Shown here in pieces: positions 22,201 to 35,636 of a DNA stretch of 64,000 nt. This DNA comes from Drosophila miranda (lineage: Eukaryota; Arthropoda; Insecta; Diptera; Drosophilidae). The stretch's first letter is position 1. The number at the start of each line of letters is the position of its first letter. The DNA lies in the NCBI RefSeq assembly GCF_003369915.1, contig NC_046675.1, positions 3,410,001 through 3,474,000 of the forward strand, written 5' to 3'. A program made the translations under genes and the position numbers. The notes below the pieces were generated by a model, which saw only the letters and a list, made by a program, of their open reading frames with translations, searched no databases and was not told the origin of the DNA.

Positions 22201-24985
22201 ATGGAGGCATAATTAAAACACTTTGGCTGTAGCTGTTGTTGTTTGCCTCTTGGCCGTCTATGACCAGTCGACTAACTGACTGGCTTTGAGCCGAACTCGA
22301 GACGCACTCTTGATTGCTCTTGAGGTGGCTGGCGGAGTCGGTGATTCATCAGACATAGAGGCAACGAACTTGCCGACTAGAGAGCGGAAGAGTTACCGCC
22401 GCAAGGTGAGACGCGGACAAAGGAATAATGCCGAATGATATAATCGAATCTATAAAATCTATAAGTCCACGCGTCCCTCTTAAAATAGCACCGTTCCATC
22501 GGGGATGAGCCAGTTTCGTTTTTGTGTAGATTTGGGTGACCGGTTGCGTCGACTTACCCGCTTGGACATGGGACCATCCGAGTAGTCAACCGGTTGGCAC
22601 TTCAGATTGTAGTTCAGCCAGCCGGCCATTAAGTGCTGAAACAGAAACGGGAACGGGGATGGGGCTTGGCATTAGGGGGATGTACAGTGGGGAGGATTCC
22701 AAAGTCCGGACTCACCTCGTAGAACATGTAGCCGCTGAGGGCCACCTGAAAGGCGTTGTAGATGACCAGGGTGCGGCGTAGCTGGAAGGGCTTGCGGTCG
22801 CGCATGAAGAGGGGCCCCAGGACGAGCACCCAGGAGAGGTAGATGGCCACCAGGCCGAAGGTGAACATCGGATGGTCCATCAGGTGGAAGCGTTCCGCAC
22901 GCGGATCTGGAAATTCAAGCAACAAAATCATCAAATTAATTGCCGCAATCTGTTCACAAGTTATTTGATTTAATTTCTCTTTTCGTCTATGCAAATCCTC
23001 GAAGACGTCTCGGTCCCAGAGCTGGTTTCGATTAGCATTTCATTAGCTCATAGCACCTCGCGTTTTGTTAGCCAGGCAATTCATCCAAGCTGAATGAAAT
23101 CGTGAATGTATTCGAACAAAACAAAAAATACGAAAACTATTTGCCGGCTAATTTCTTTGTCACTGTATCGCGTTATATGTCGACACAATTGGCTTTCGAG
23201 TAAACAATAATTGATAAATACTCGTACTCGAACATGAACCGGAATTGTAGCTTGAAATAGAATATTTCCACTTGCAAAGAGTCTACGTCGGTAAATGTCG
23301 TCATAGAAATGTCAGTGCCGAGGAACCCCTAACCCTATATGGAGAGTAATTACCAACTGTTTAACATTATTATTCCTATTTTCCAACTTTTCCATTCGAT
23401 TGCCTCTGGCTGTTTATTGACAGCAATCGACTAAAGACATTCTGGGGATTCATTAATTGGCAGGCAGTTATTCCTCATAAAGTTTACTGGATGGCGTATT
23501 ACAATTATTCCATTTCGATGTTGTGAAACTTCGAAATTGTTATAAATTGTTCTAAAGAAATAAATATTTATCGTGGATCAACACAGTGCCATCTAGTATA
23601 ATCCCTACATTGATCATATATCTTTAGATATTATAAAGCTTTGTTTAATAAATCATGCTTTTTATACCCCATACTCATTCGCGTTTGTTTTGCCGGTAAA
23701 TTCCGCAATTAAAGTCTATTCAAATTTATTCCTATATTTCTCACATTCTGTATTATTTGAATTTGAATTTCTGCGCAAAAGTTCCCCTCGAATTGCTTGT
23801 CTAACCTTTGAACGGCTTTTTCTACAAATTTTCCTTTTCAACTATTCTTCTTTAACCATTGTTTTTCACCCTTGACAAATTTTCTAGAAATTTCGCCTTG
23901 TCATCGTTTCAAGTTCGTTTCCTAAGTCTTTCGTTTATGGCCCCGCACTTGATGTTTGTTCAGCTTATTTGCATGATTTTGGCATGATTCAATCTCAGCT
24001 GGCTGGTACACTGCGCACTATTTGCACTTTTTTTTATTTTTATTTTAATCGCATCTGCCCGACCTGCCATTGACCTCTCGCCGGCGACATCGACCGGCGC
24101 GGCTTCTGACTGCCACAGTCGAGAGTGTCAATATGGGGCACATGTGCTCAGAGGCAAAGGCTGGAAACGGAACGTTGGGGCAAATGCCCTTAGATACAGG
24201 GGCAATCCCCATGTTGTACGATCAATGCTGATGCATCATCTTCGGGTTAAAAGTGCTGTATTTTTTTTGTTTGCTATTTTTTCTACATGCTCAGCTGCAC
24301 ACGGAAAGAGCCAGCGGCAGAGCCAAAGGTAAAGCCAGAGGCAGAAGCAGAAGCAAAGCCTGAGCTGAGTCGTCGATCTCGACGGTCGCTTCATAAAAAT
24401 GGCTAAGATAAGCAATGTAAATACATTTTAATTACGTTAATAATTGTCAAAAATACAATTGACATTGCCAAGGTCGGCATTTAATACACTCATACACTCA
24501 CACACACAAACACACACACGAAAAAACCTTTTTTAATTGTCCTAGAAGTTTTTTTTGGTTGAGCTTTTGGTCTGAATCTCTTTCTTTTTTTTTAGGCATT
24601 TTTGTTTTGCCGCTTTGTTTGCTTTCATGTACGTTATTTTGTTTATGATTTGTCGGACACAAAAAAATGGCAATTCATCATTTTTATGCGTTTATAATAT
24701 GGTTAAATGTGGACTGAACGATTTCGTGCTGTTTAGGGTAGATGAGCTGTCGCTTTAGTGTCACGTCTCCGATTGTAGGGCCTTCAAAGTTAAATGCAAT
24801 TTGAATCAATTTCAGTTCCACCTACCGCCATAATCCTCTTCCACCAATTGGTAGTAGCGCTGCACCAGGCCCGTGTAGTTGCGTGAGGTATGATGGGTCT
24901 TGAACTCGTCCAGCGCGATATTGGCTATCTCCACGACCATTTCGTAGCGCGAGCTGGCATTGTAGTAATGGTAGTTCATCGTCAT
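16264..24985 (-). CDS. bond: ELOVL-type very-long-chain fatty acid elongase, bond orthologue
   Basis: Six exons: 24826-24985, 22716-22906, 22558-22635, 20751-20913, 20548-20684 and 16264-16545, all in frame, giving 336 aa. It catalyses the condensing step (3-ketoacyl-CoA synthase) of fatty acid elongation in the ER membrane. Signatures are KLTEFADT (155-162), the catalytic HVYHH box with His 178, 181 and 182, the NFVHVCMYFYY element (209-219), LWWKKYMT, and several hydrophobic spans. The tail has a Gln-rich stretch and ends KLKAH, a KxKxx ER-retrieval signal. The N-terminal 60 residues are longer than in the paralogs. Position next to CSN6 is what I recall for bond (CG6921), which makes pheromone lipids and supports spermatocyte cytokinesis. 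Introns are large (up to 4.0 kb), suggesting internal enhancers. Confidence 0.85.
18035..18074. repeat. CAGGCA-type hexanucleotide tandem repeat
   Basis: Imperfect units of GGCACA/GGTACA repeat about six times. It lies in the last intron of bond. Confidence 0.8.
18247..18300. repeat. GAGCG then ATCGG short tandem repeats
   Basis: Three GGAGC units are followed by GATCG/GATCC-type pentamers up to the GATCGGATCGG end. It is simple-sequence DNA in the bond intron; plus-strand open frames here are only a product of the repeat. Confidence 0.8.
22907..24825. other. First intron of bond
   Basis: This 1.9-kb intron is AT-rich non-coding DNA, with a CA-rich run near 24490-24525. No nested gene or structured element is seen. 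Confidence 0.6.
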
Positions 24986-25444
24986 GTTTCTCCTTTGTTT
25001 TTGGGGGTCTGGGCAATCTGCTGAATGAGTTACTTAAGCTGCAAACACTCTCAGCTCAGCTCCGTTCTGTATAGATTTGACTATGGTTTCGTTAGGCTCT
25101 CTGTCAAAGGCTTGCCGCAGGATTTCTCATGCTGCGCTCAAGCGGAAAAAAAAACTTTCGATTTTTGCTTTGGAGTTCGTGGAGCTCGTTTGGCTTTCAG
25201 CTTCGATCGAGTAGAAGCTGCAGCTTGTGCCACTTTCCAAAAACACTTTTCAACGATGATGATCGCTTCACAAATTGTTCATACTAAATTGTAGTATACT
25301 AAATGGCTTAGCTTAGTCGTTCGACGCGCAGACTTGGCTGATTCTACCACCACACCGTAGGAATGTTTATGCTCAACTGAATCTAAAACTTCTCGGCAAT
25401 CACAAGATAAAGTAACTTTTTCGCGTCGCTGTCGACCGAGCAAC

Positions 25445-25510
25445 GGCAGCAGCAGCAGCAGCAGTAGTGGCAGCAGCAGCAGCAGAAGGCAGCAGGCAGC
25501 AGGCAGCAGT
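25445..25510. repeat. CAG trinucleotide repeat with AGGC variants
   Basis: CAG units run with a TAGTGG interruption, then turn into CAGG/CAGCAGG units. It is upstream of bond and not part of a supported reading frame. Confidence 0.8.
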
Positions 25511-27449
25511 TGCCGATCACGACGCCTGAGCTTGTGCAAAATACTTAGCAACAACACTAATACCCATACCATCCCACACCAAAACCCATACACAAGCACC
25601 TCTCCGACTTCGACTTCGACATCGGAAACTTGACGAACACTGAGGCTTCGCACAGAACAACGGAAGTTTCGTTGAGTTCGTTTGAGCAGCTCAGCGCCGC
25701 ACTGCATGCAATTGTCTGCGACTGTACCGGCACCTGTGTGTGCGTGTCTATGCGTGTCTGTTCGTGTCTATCCGTGTGGCCCAGTGGGTTCGTTTTTTAT
25801 TTTTTTTTCATCTATTCGCTTGATTTTGAGCATGTTCCGTATGGCATTCAACTTTGAAGTTGCTGCCGCTGTCGTGCTGCTGCTTGGTGATGCTCGTGTA
25901 TTAGTGGGTGAATTCTGCTCTTTAATGGGTCAATGCACTGAGAATTGAATAGCGTTTTTGGGGTTTAGATATGATAAGTGCTTTGGCACACATTTAGCAA
26001 TGTATCAAGGAAATTGCGGGGCTTGTCTTGCAATAGATTTCATTCAGCTATGAAAGTTGGAAAGTAATTTGATCGAAAGATCTGAAATCGGAAATCTTGT
26101 TAGGTACGATTCGATTGATTAGCATATCCGTTGGGTAGACACAGAAATAGACGTATTCCCCAATAGAGATGCGGCTTTGTTATAGCATAATCCATTAGAA
26201 ACGATTAAACTTTACGGATAGAAACGATGCTAATCGGAAAAGAGGATTAAACAGGCTTATAGAACTATTTTCAGCTATAAATAAATGATCGGAAATTGTA
26301 AAGAACTTTGGACAATACAAAGTCTTAGTTCCTTCTAGATTATTGATCTTGAGTAGTATTGTTCGTGGAATTCCTTCCATACTCATTTTAATATTCATTC
26401 TATCCATAAAAATTTTCCTTCAAAGAATCTACAAGGTTAAAGAGAATATTGTTCGATCTCTACTAATTGTTTTGTCTCTCGTAGAAATTAAGTAAACATT
26501 CAAAAAATTTCATTACTCCAAGGAGTTCAACAAGTTTTCGTTTAAAAAACTTCACAAGCCATAATGTGACTGCAAAGTACTCATAGTTACCCATATGTAT
26601 GTACATAAGTAGTAGTTAAAACACGTTCGTAAACATCTTTAATGGTGCCTTACATTGTGACAAGTTATATTATGTTTTTGGGGTTGGTCTAGGTATGGCA
26701 TATTCCTGGACTTCCGCCTTGTCTTTGAATGACCTCAGATGAGTTTTTTATTTACGAAAATATGACAAGGTATCCATACACACACGTATGTGTAAGTCCC
26801 ATTGATGCTTACAGGCCTGGCCCGCAGAGAACTCAGTTAACATAACCTGTTCTCGGGCAACCGGCCCTGGAGGTGTTGACTCGGGGATTGACTTGCTGAT
26901 AAGCTAAACGAATTCTCGGTCAGCATCCAGAATGAGTGCTCCCTAGAATGGTAAACGTGTCAAGGTGCCATCTAATTTAAAAGGAGATCCAGATGGCCTC
27001 AGATCCATAATCGATCTGTGTTCTGTGGATACGTGCAGAAACCTATCGTGATCAAGGCAGGAGCCACTGGGCTAAGTGTCATTAAATTGTGTAAGGCATC
27101 GGACGTGCAGTGAAATCTTCATCGAGGTCCGGGTCGCGAGCGGCAGACATTTATGCGAATATCTTAATTATGCCACTGAATGCCACATGAGCGGGTCGAC
27201 TCCATACAGAACCATTTTCATTTTGTCACAAATTAACGCCGTCAACGCTGCAAATTGTTCTTTGAAGTTCAGTCAGAGACCCCCCTCCCCACGGTCGACC
27301 TTTGGCTTGATTATTTTGGCCATGTTTGGGGCCGAAGCCGAAAGTGGCAAGGATGCCACGTCGGCCACTGCTGCTTCCACTGTTTCTGCCTCTGCTAACG
27401 GTTGAATGCGATTAGCCAAGCTTGACTCCAGCACAGGCGGCTTCTCCAC

Positions 27450-27478
27450 TCTACTCTGCTCTGCTCTGCTCTGCTCTA
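27450..27478. repeat. CTCTG pentanucleotide repeat
   Basis: About five CTCTG units with flanking variants. Confidence 0.8.
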
Positions 27479-30400
27479 CCTGTGGCAGAGCTTGGTAACA
27501 GTCTCGTGGCATTTCACGGTCTAGGTCTAGGTTAGTCGGAAGTCAAAGAAGGCAATGGCAACGCCGACTCTTCGATGATAAATGTATGCTTCGATAGCTC
27601 CAGTTTTGCTGTGATTTTTTCTCTGCATTTTGTGAATTTCTGTTTCATCAATATGTGATCTTTGCCATTGGCGAAACAGCTTTGACTTCATCATAATCAA
27701 TAATACATTTTTGAATATGTTTACTAGGGGCAAATGCTAAATGTTGTCGCTTATTATTTGCCTGATTAATGGCCCTGGCGTTGACAAGGGTTTACGCATT
27801 TCAATTGCCAATTTTTTGGGCAAAACTATCAAATATTGAGTCATTTGGTAAATGTTGACATTTCTGATTAATACCTTACTTTTACTTAAAACAAATGGTG
27901 TTGGTAAAACAAATGCTGACATTTTGGCTCCACTTGTAAGAGTGAGTAATGGATTTTGTATCGTTTTTACGGTGGGAACCAGAGAAGACTCTGATACTTT
28001 TTGCAAAGCCTTTATATAGATCAATGCTAATCAAATGATTGAAAGAATTTTTACCTCCATCTCAATGCTAATCAAAATGTTGAAAGAGTCGTTCCCCAAC
28101 TTCTTGATAGTATTTATAGATAAAATATATTTTGCATATGAATAGACATAGTTTGACCATTTTGCATATTTACAAAAACTATATCAAACTGATCCCCAAT
28201 CAACTCCAACTCCAACTCAAAATATATCCTACAACTTTAAAGTTCTGAACCCAGAACCACGCACTTATGAAACAATGAAGCTGACGCAGCATGATTGCTC
28301 AGAAAATATATTTAGCACGTAGAATATAATTAAAAATTAATCAATTAATTAGCACAGAGGCAGGCAGAGGTGTGGGTGTCCACACTTCCACCCCTCACAC
28401 CCGATGGGCGTTACCGGAGCCCCGAGCCTGCACTCAGATTGACCCTTGACCATTGGCGTTTTTTAATTGATAACGGCATCTTTTCGAAAGGCTGGGCCCT
28501 GGCCAGCCCCCCGATTAGAGGCCATTCCGTATCGGAGCTGTAAACAGTAATTACATTGTTACAGCGGCTTGTTAACGCTTTCCCCCATCGGCGTCATGGA
28601 AGTAACAATATTTTCCAGACATTTCGTAACCTCTGCTATTCGATTGCAAAATATTTCATGTTAACTTTTGCTGGCGGCGCGCCGGTGGCTTATCCGAAGA
28701 TCGGGCCATACTTAGTCTTAATTGCGTTGCAATTTGGTGCAGAAAGCCGAGCACGCCCTGACCCTGAGCGCCAGAGAGACAAGACTTTAATTTAAATATA
28801 TTTATATCACATGTGCAGATGAATTTGGCTCTCGGAATTTCAAGCCCAAAATACATTCATTCGCTTCGGCATGGCTAAGCACACAACACATTGGCCCGGC
28901 CCTAATTGAATGGGCAAAGCCAGAATTGCTGGACCTTAGTTGGGCAATGTCGGTGGAAGAATCGGTGGCTCTAGCAGAAGTTGGCACGTTCCCCCGATTG
29001 TCACGCACAATGACTTAGAGGCCAAGTGCTGGGGAGAGCTAGGCCTACTAATCAATTGGCCAAACATCTCTTCACATACAGCCAAGACAAGAGGAACTCA
29101 GAAGAGCGGCTAGGGTAAACCCCGTACACCAGAAACGACCTAATCCGACACTTGGTCTTGCGTTTCAGACTTAATGTTTTGACTTGAGGTTTATGAGGCA
29201 AGACGGCGGCCAAATGGGAATGTTCTTGGCATCACATGAGTCTGAACTTGAAATCACTTTGATACTTTTTCGCTGAATATTAATTAGGAGCAGAGCAGAG
29301 CAGCCAGCGCTAGTGCCAAGAATAGATCCCGCGTCAGCTCACTCGCAATTAAGTTTCAACTTTGAACTTGACACAGTTGCTGGAGCGCGCAAAAAAAAAA
29401 GAAACTAGATAAATTAAAATATATAAAATTGTTTCAGAAATTTATTGAAAATTGGCAGAAAAAAAATCAAGACTAGAATTGATTATGCATTTTAAGTGGC
29501 TTCGACTAAATGAAAACCGCTCTGCGCCATCGAATCTATTAAGCTTCTTAGCCATATGTTGTTCTTCTCCATCTCCGTGGGCCTCTGCGGCGGCTACATA
29601 TGTACGTCTAGCCGATCGATCAGGAAACGGAAGTAACGATTTCTTTTTCTCTACATATTAATCTTTTTGTTTTTTCTCTCGTTTTTAGCGCCTGAAACGA
29701 GTTCCTCTCAAGGGCGACCCAACGGTAGTTGTGAGCCAGCTACGACTTGAAAATATTCGATTGATCGAAATAGAGGGAGAGCGAGAGCGAAAACGAAAAC
29801 GAGAGCCGAGCCGCGAAATGTATCTCTTAGACGGTTGGAAATCGTATCGTATCGGTATTTCCGTGCTGGCAAACGAGTTCGATTTGCGCAATTAAAGACC
29901 AAAGCCAGTGAGCAGTGACCAGTGACCAATGACCAGTGCTTGACTTGATAACAAGATGCTTTGGATGGGTAGAGAGCCCGCCCGTGGAGGCAACGACCCT
30001 GTTACGACACTGGAGTTGGTCAGTCCCCGGGTCAGTGTTACTTTGCAACTCATGTAATCGGTTAATGGCTGTAGCTAATAATAGGTTTAGTTAATTTCCC
30101 AGATGTGTGTTCTTGATTGTTCTACATGAAAATGGGCTGTGCGAGTACTTTTCCCAAGGAAACGATGCAGTATGTAGTTGTTAAATATCCTTGCCCCTGC
30201 ATTCTTAATAACATATTTTATCTCATATTATGTGAATTTTTCATTACTATTTTGAATAGTTCTCGGGAAAACTTGAACTACTGGCAATTAGATGATACGT
30301 AGAGGGAAAATGTGGACTTTGCATATGAAATGGGTTATCTTTAACACTTTTCCAGAAACACTTCCAACTTTGACTTTAGCTCTCAAAAGTTGAATTGAAA

Positions 30401-32241
30401 ATGTCATGCCAGACAGTCCAAAGTTAAAGTTAATTTTCATACGACCCGTTGTCCATGTACCTTCAAATGGACTTATAATAAGTCGTGTACACACACGCAC
30501 ACACACACACGCACGATTGATTAATAAGTTTCCAATAATACAGTTTACAAGAATAAAAGCTTAATAAGCTTTGATCGTCAATTTATTGAAAATTGAAAAC
30601 AAAACCGTTAAGCAAGCACTAAAGTCAAACTTTATTCAGCCATCTGGTAACTCTAATCGAAGCTTTGAGCTAAGCTTTGAAACACCAACGCCAGATGACG
30701 CCAGCATGTACCGGCTTCTTCTTCGTTTCACTTCGTGGCACAAGATTCCATTTTGTGAGGGCCTGCCCGTGCAAGCCTCACCAGCACCAAAATCGCGATA
30801 TAATACTCGAAATGCACTACGCAGATCCCATATCTTCTTTTTCAGTTCAAGACGTAAATATAACTAAACAGGTGTAAGCCTCTGCATCGGGTTATAAACT
30901 CTTTCCCAGCTTCCACCTAAAAGGAAGAAGCATTTCCGACCCTAAATGTTACATATACTCTTGATATATTCATATATTCAGCACATTCAACCGATTCGAT
31001 ATATGTATAGCCCCGTTCGTTTTTCTGTAATGGGTATTCTAATTTCAGCCAGAAGTTTAGGGAAAAAAGGCATTCGAATGGAGGTGGGAAAGGGCTCTAC
31101 TTCGTGTGTGGGAAGTCGTGAAAACTTTCGTGGAAAGTTTTGTAGTTTTTAACTTAAATATTTGTATATTCTTTGCTCGTGTCGTTCCGTGCTTACAAAA
31201 GCCAGCATGCTGCCATCTCTTCGAGGCAGCGAAGCAGAGTCTGAGGCTGATATACCACGAAAAACTTTAACGCTAAAATTATAGGTTTAAGAGCCTAATT
31301 TGCAATTGTTGTTGACAACGCTAAGAGCAATACGTTGGGCAGAGCAATAAAGCGGGTTTAAATGCACACACGTTGCAAATCTTGTGGCACAGGGCTCACA
31401 GAGCACTCAATGGTTGGGCATCGGAAATCGATTTTGGCGCCCCATCCGCCGGCCTTGGGGACAAACACGCACACACAGCCATCCCTCCACAAACGCACAG
31501 AAATGCCAAAAGCAATATTTATAATTAATTTAGAAAAAAAATTGTCCCATCTGCCATTAAGAATTCTACAGAACGTCCGACGAAACGAAATGAGCCAAAA
31601 GACAAATTTTTTTTGCACAATTAATTGTTGTTCGTGCGACTGCTTTTGTCTACGCAATTTTGTACTTGCTGGAGAGAGGCAGGGAGCGGGGTACAAACAA
31701 ATTCAATAATAATTGTTTAACGGTTGTTCGCCTGCTTTGTTTTCGGTGTCTATGTAAATGTTTGCGGAAGGCATTTGCATAACATGCAGAGGCTCGCGGC
31801 TGCGGCTGGCTGAAGCCCCTCTGATCGCGAATGAATCGATTCGGCAGCCGCATCGCCCAGAGATAATAAACCAACCAATCTTTTGCATATCATTATGATC
31901 TGCTATGTGTCTGGTGACGGCGACAGACAAAAGCCCAATGCAAATTCCCAAGCCGGAAGAAAAGGCAACGGCACACGCGGCGTGTGATGGATTCTGTTGG
32001 AAAAGGAAACCTGCTCGCAGGGATTCACACACCAACCGACATTCACCCACATCTTATGCAGTCAAAAAGTATTCGCCGATTGCCGCTGCGCTGGTTATTG
32101 ATTCGCATATCGAACAATCTAATCGACATCGAAATACACATTGCCATCGCAAGTTCAAGTTTAATTCGCCGGTGACACAGTTAGCATAGCCAAAAGTTGA
32201 ACTGCGAGTGACCCCAGCCTTAGCCTCCGTCTCGGTAGCGG

Positions 32242-32273
32242 TGTCTGTATCTGTATCTGTATCTGTATCTGTG
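32242..32273. repeat. CTGTAT hexanucleotide repeat
   Basis: Five near-perfect CTGTAT units. Confidence 0.85.
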
Positions 32274-33421
32274 TGGTCTCATTAACCATCCAATACCGAA
32301 TCAATGTAGTCTTGACCCGGAAGTGGCGTTAATCGATGCGCTGTGATCTTTGTGGATCGTTAGAATCGATTGAGAGCCCTAGGCCCCAAAAGAATTTGCA
32401 TGTAAATTATTGGCCAGAGCGCGTGTCTCCTTGAATTAACTCGCTTTTAATGGAACTTTACATCTGAAACATCCACAAGAATTGTGCCAACAAATCCGTA
32501 AATTATTCGTTGCTATTAACGCTTTATGCTTGTTTAAATCAGTTCTGGCATTTATTAAGAGTTGTAAGCTTGAGAATTTTGTGGACTGGGCAGTTTTCCG
32601 CAATGGCCCAAAAAGGTCAACAGAATTCTTAACCAGCTACGCATAAGCCCCTAAGAAACATATTCTTCTGGAGTTCAACATGATGCGGAAAGAAATCTAA
32701 AGAATACTCAATCTGGGTCAAGGCTGATCAATCTAAAATGGAATAAATCTCAAGCCGAAGCGATGAAAATGGAGGAATTGGAAGAACATGAAAGCGAAAT
32801 CGAATGAAAATCTCATTCGTGTACCAAAAAGAGATTCTGTTTCAGAGATTCTTGATGAGGCAAGTAATAAATATTGAAAGTTTCATTGGCTCATCCTTTA
32901 AGATCCTCAACGAATGCTGCAACGCTATGTGCATATTTATTGAAAACTATTCAAGAATTTTTTATGAATCTATCGGATTGTACATCCAAATACAATAGAA
33001 AATAAATTAATATTCTGGCAAAATCAGGCAGCAACAACAACCGAACGCACATTCATTTAGAATCATAAACAAACACAGATAGAATTATGGCCAAAACCCT
33101 ATAAGCTGTTGCCATCATAATTTTGAATTCTGAATAGAAAAACGAGACCAGACCAATCGATGTGTTCGATGCGACTCGATCGCAGCCTCCAATCAAACGG
33201 AGCGGCACAAAAGAACATTTCGGCCCGAAGATGAGGCTGAAGATGAGCAGACGCCAGAGGCCCCCAACAAAAGTTCCCCAGCAAACGGACCAAATAGAAA
33301 CAAAAACAAAAAACTGAGACCAAAATCGAAATCGAAACAGAAACAGAAACAAAACCAATAGAGCCCCAAAAACAGAGCCAAAGAAACAGCGAAACCGAAT
33401 CGAACCTTTAGACGAAATTTT

Positions 33422-33489
33422 TATACATAGCGCCGTGCAGCTCGGCGTAGCAGTTCAGTGCGCGTACAAGTCTCGTGGGTAGCGGATGC
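33422..33489 (+). promoter_or_regulatory. Inr + DPE core promoter, probably of sit
   Basis: TCAGT places an initiator A at 33457. GGATG at 33484-33488 matches the DPE consensus RGWYV at exactly +28. A weak TATA-like TATACAT lies at 33422-33428. The following 300 bp are A-rich with CAGCAACAAAAC, typical of fly 5' leaders. The nearest plus-strand gene is sit, 2.2 kb downstream, so this is probably its promoter; a good acceptor at 35506-35507 would start the next leader exon. Confidence 0.55.
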
Positions 33490-35351
33490 CAGCAAAGGTC
33501 TCTCTCTTCACCTCATATATACTATAGTACTACCACCATATAGTGCCTACCTTACTAGATCAGATCAGTCATAAGAAGCGACAGCAGCAACAAAACAAAA
33601 AAACAGTTGTCATGGTGTTAACATTAAGAGTTGTCGTAAATTAAGTGCACGGCAATCGAAGCGATTGCAACAGGTGCCCCAAAAGCTCTTGAAAGTGTGT
33701 GTATGTGTGCGTGTGTGTGTGAACTATCAGATCAATCAAATGATATATATATGTAAATTTAGAAGAAGAATCAGAAGGAGATGAAAATCTTAGAATCCGA
33801 AACTTCTCCGCTTAGAAAGGGCATTTTCCCACATTTCCCTGGCAAGGTCAACGGTTGCTTCATATTCGAAAATTGAAAATTGGCAATATTTGGTCTGGAA
33901 TTGAGCAACAGTTGACACAATATTGTGTGCGTTGGCTTTAGGCGTGGTCAAGGCCCATAGCCAAAAAAAAGAAATCGAAAGATCTTCAGAAAGAGAGCCG
34001 CCGACTATTTGGCAAGTGACTAGCCAAGTGGAAATGCCCCATAAAATTTGTTGACAACGATCAGCCAGACACGACGGAGCATTAGGCTGGGCTGCCAGGT
34101 TTCCCAGCAATGTCACCAGAACTGGCCATAGACTGTGGCAAGGTCGTGCAACGATTTTACCAATTGATAAACTGGATTTTGCTTGGAAATATCTGTGGGA
34201 CCACAAAAGCGTTTAGCACCTTTGCTATCGTGCTGTCATTTATCGCCCCATTTTTTAGCCCCATTCTGCCTTGATTGCTGCAGCTAATATTCATGAGAGC
34301 AAGTGCAGGAAATGGCTGGCCGAAAACCACAATAGCCAAACCCGTTGATAGTCTCGCTGTTGACCAACTTGCCCTTCAAAATATTTATGCTTCATTTATT
34401 ATTATCTCAATTTGTTCCTCACTTTGCACACTTCACATCTCTTGAGATCGCTCTCGAGATGAAAAGCCCAAGAAGCTGATCAGAATAGCCTCGAAAACGA
34501 GCAAAGAAATACAAATCTTATGCGATTGTTGGTAGCTCAAGAAGTTGTGTTCGGTATTTCTATGGGCCTTAATCGGTCTTTTGCCAAGTTCAAGTGTGAA
34601 ACTGGAAGTCAATGAACGTCATTTCATAATTTCGTATAATAAGATGGAGTTGACTGCTTATTGATGGTATGATCCTGCTTAAGTAAAGAGGATTTTAGGA
34701 GGATAAAGAGGACTTAGGATAGAGAACCTTAAAACACTTTAAGCTGCACATTCAATGCAGATTTCGTCCCAGAAGAAAGGTTTGGGTTCTAAATTAATAA
34801 GGGGAAAGTTTCCAAAGAGATAGAAATCCTATGGTAAGAGCATTCCGTCTTCGATGCAATTCCAAGAGGAACTCCAATCTAATTTTGTTGTAGATTTTAG
34901 CTCAAAGAGGAGTCAAAACAAAAAGCTCAACACAAAATTAATTTGTTTCGAGTTTTGGGGTGTTTCGAGTGTGTTGTGTGTGGGCATCGCATCTGCTGTA
35001 TTCGTTCCACACGTGAGTCGCCGCGGCGTCTCGGAGTCCGTCCCAATTTGCTGGCGGGCCGTGAGGTAACCATCGCCTCCCCGTGTGGTGACCACCACCA
35101 ATTTGTTGTGTGTTTTGTTTGTTGTTTAATTCATAATAATGAATATAATTTACTGTTACTGTTACATGATAATTTTATGACATTTCACCTCCGCCAGCGA
35201 ACGGCGACAGCTTTCAGTATCTGCCGCACCAGAAAAGAGAAGATGAAATGAAGACAAAGGTCTTGGTCACTTTGCAACCAATTGTTATTCTGTTTCGGCT
35301 TTGATTATTAGTATTATATTTATTCAGCTTTCGGAACTCCCGGCAACAGTG

Positions 35352-35400
35352 CCCCGCCATCCCGCCATCCCGCCATCCCGCCATCCCGCCATCCCGTCAT
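35352..35400. repeat. 8-bp minisatellite
   Basis: CCCGCCAT is repeated six times, the last unit with one change (CCCGTCAT). It lies in the presumed first intron of sit, about 240 bp before the coding start. Confidence 0.9.
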
Positions 35401-35636
35401 GACAATCAATTACTAGTGGATGGCATTAACATAATTTAAAATACAAACTTGAAAACCTCTTTCGCTCATCCAGACTTCGTATCCATGCTTCTTCCCCAAT
35501 CTTTAGATTTGGCAAAACTCGTTCGCTTTGGACTTTTGAGGAACGTTGCGACGCGAGCTTAGCAGATTCTTAAATTTCACATCGAAGATACAACTACTAT
35601 ATACTTTTGTAGCGCGACAAAAGCGGGATATTAAAA

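Larger units (their letters stand above)
24986..33420. other. Intergenic region between the divergent bond and sit genes
   Basis: There is no supported coding gene in 8.4 kb. The bond 5' leader must start here; an acceptor-like TTCAG on the minus strand near 25020 suggests at least one upstream leader exon. Simple repeats occur at 25445-25510 (CAG), 27450-27478 (CTCTG), about 29905-29939 (CCAGTGA), 30489-30512 (CA), 32242-32273 (CTGTAT) and 33321-33356 (GAAACA). The rest is unremarkable fly intergenic DNA that probably carries enhancers. Confidence 0.6.
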
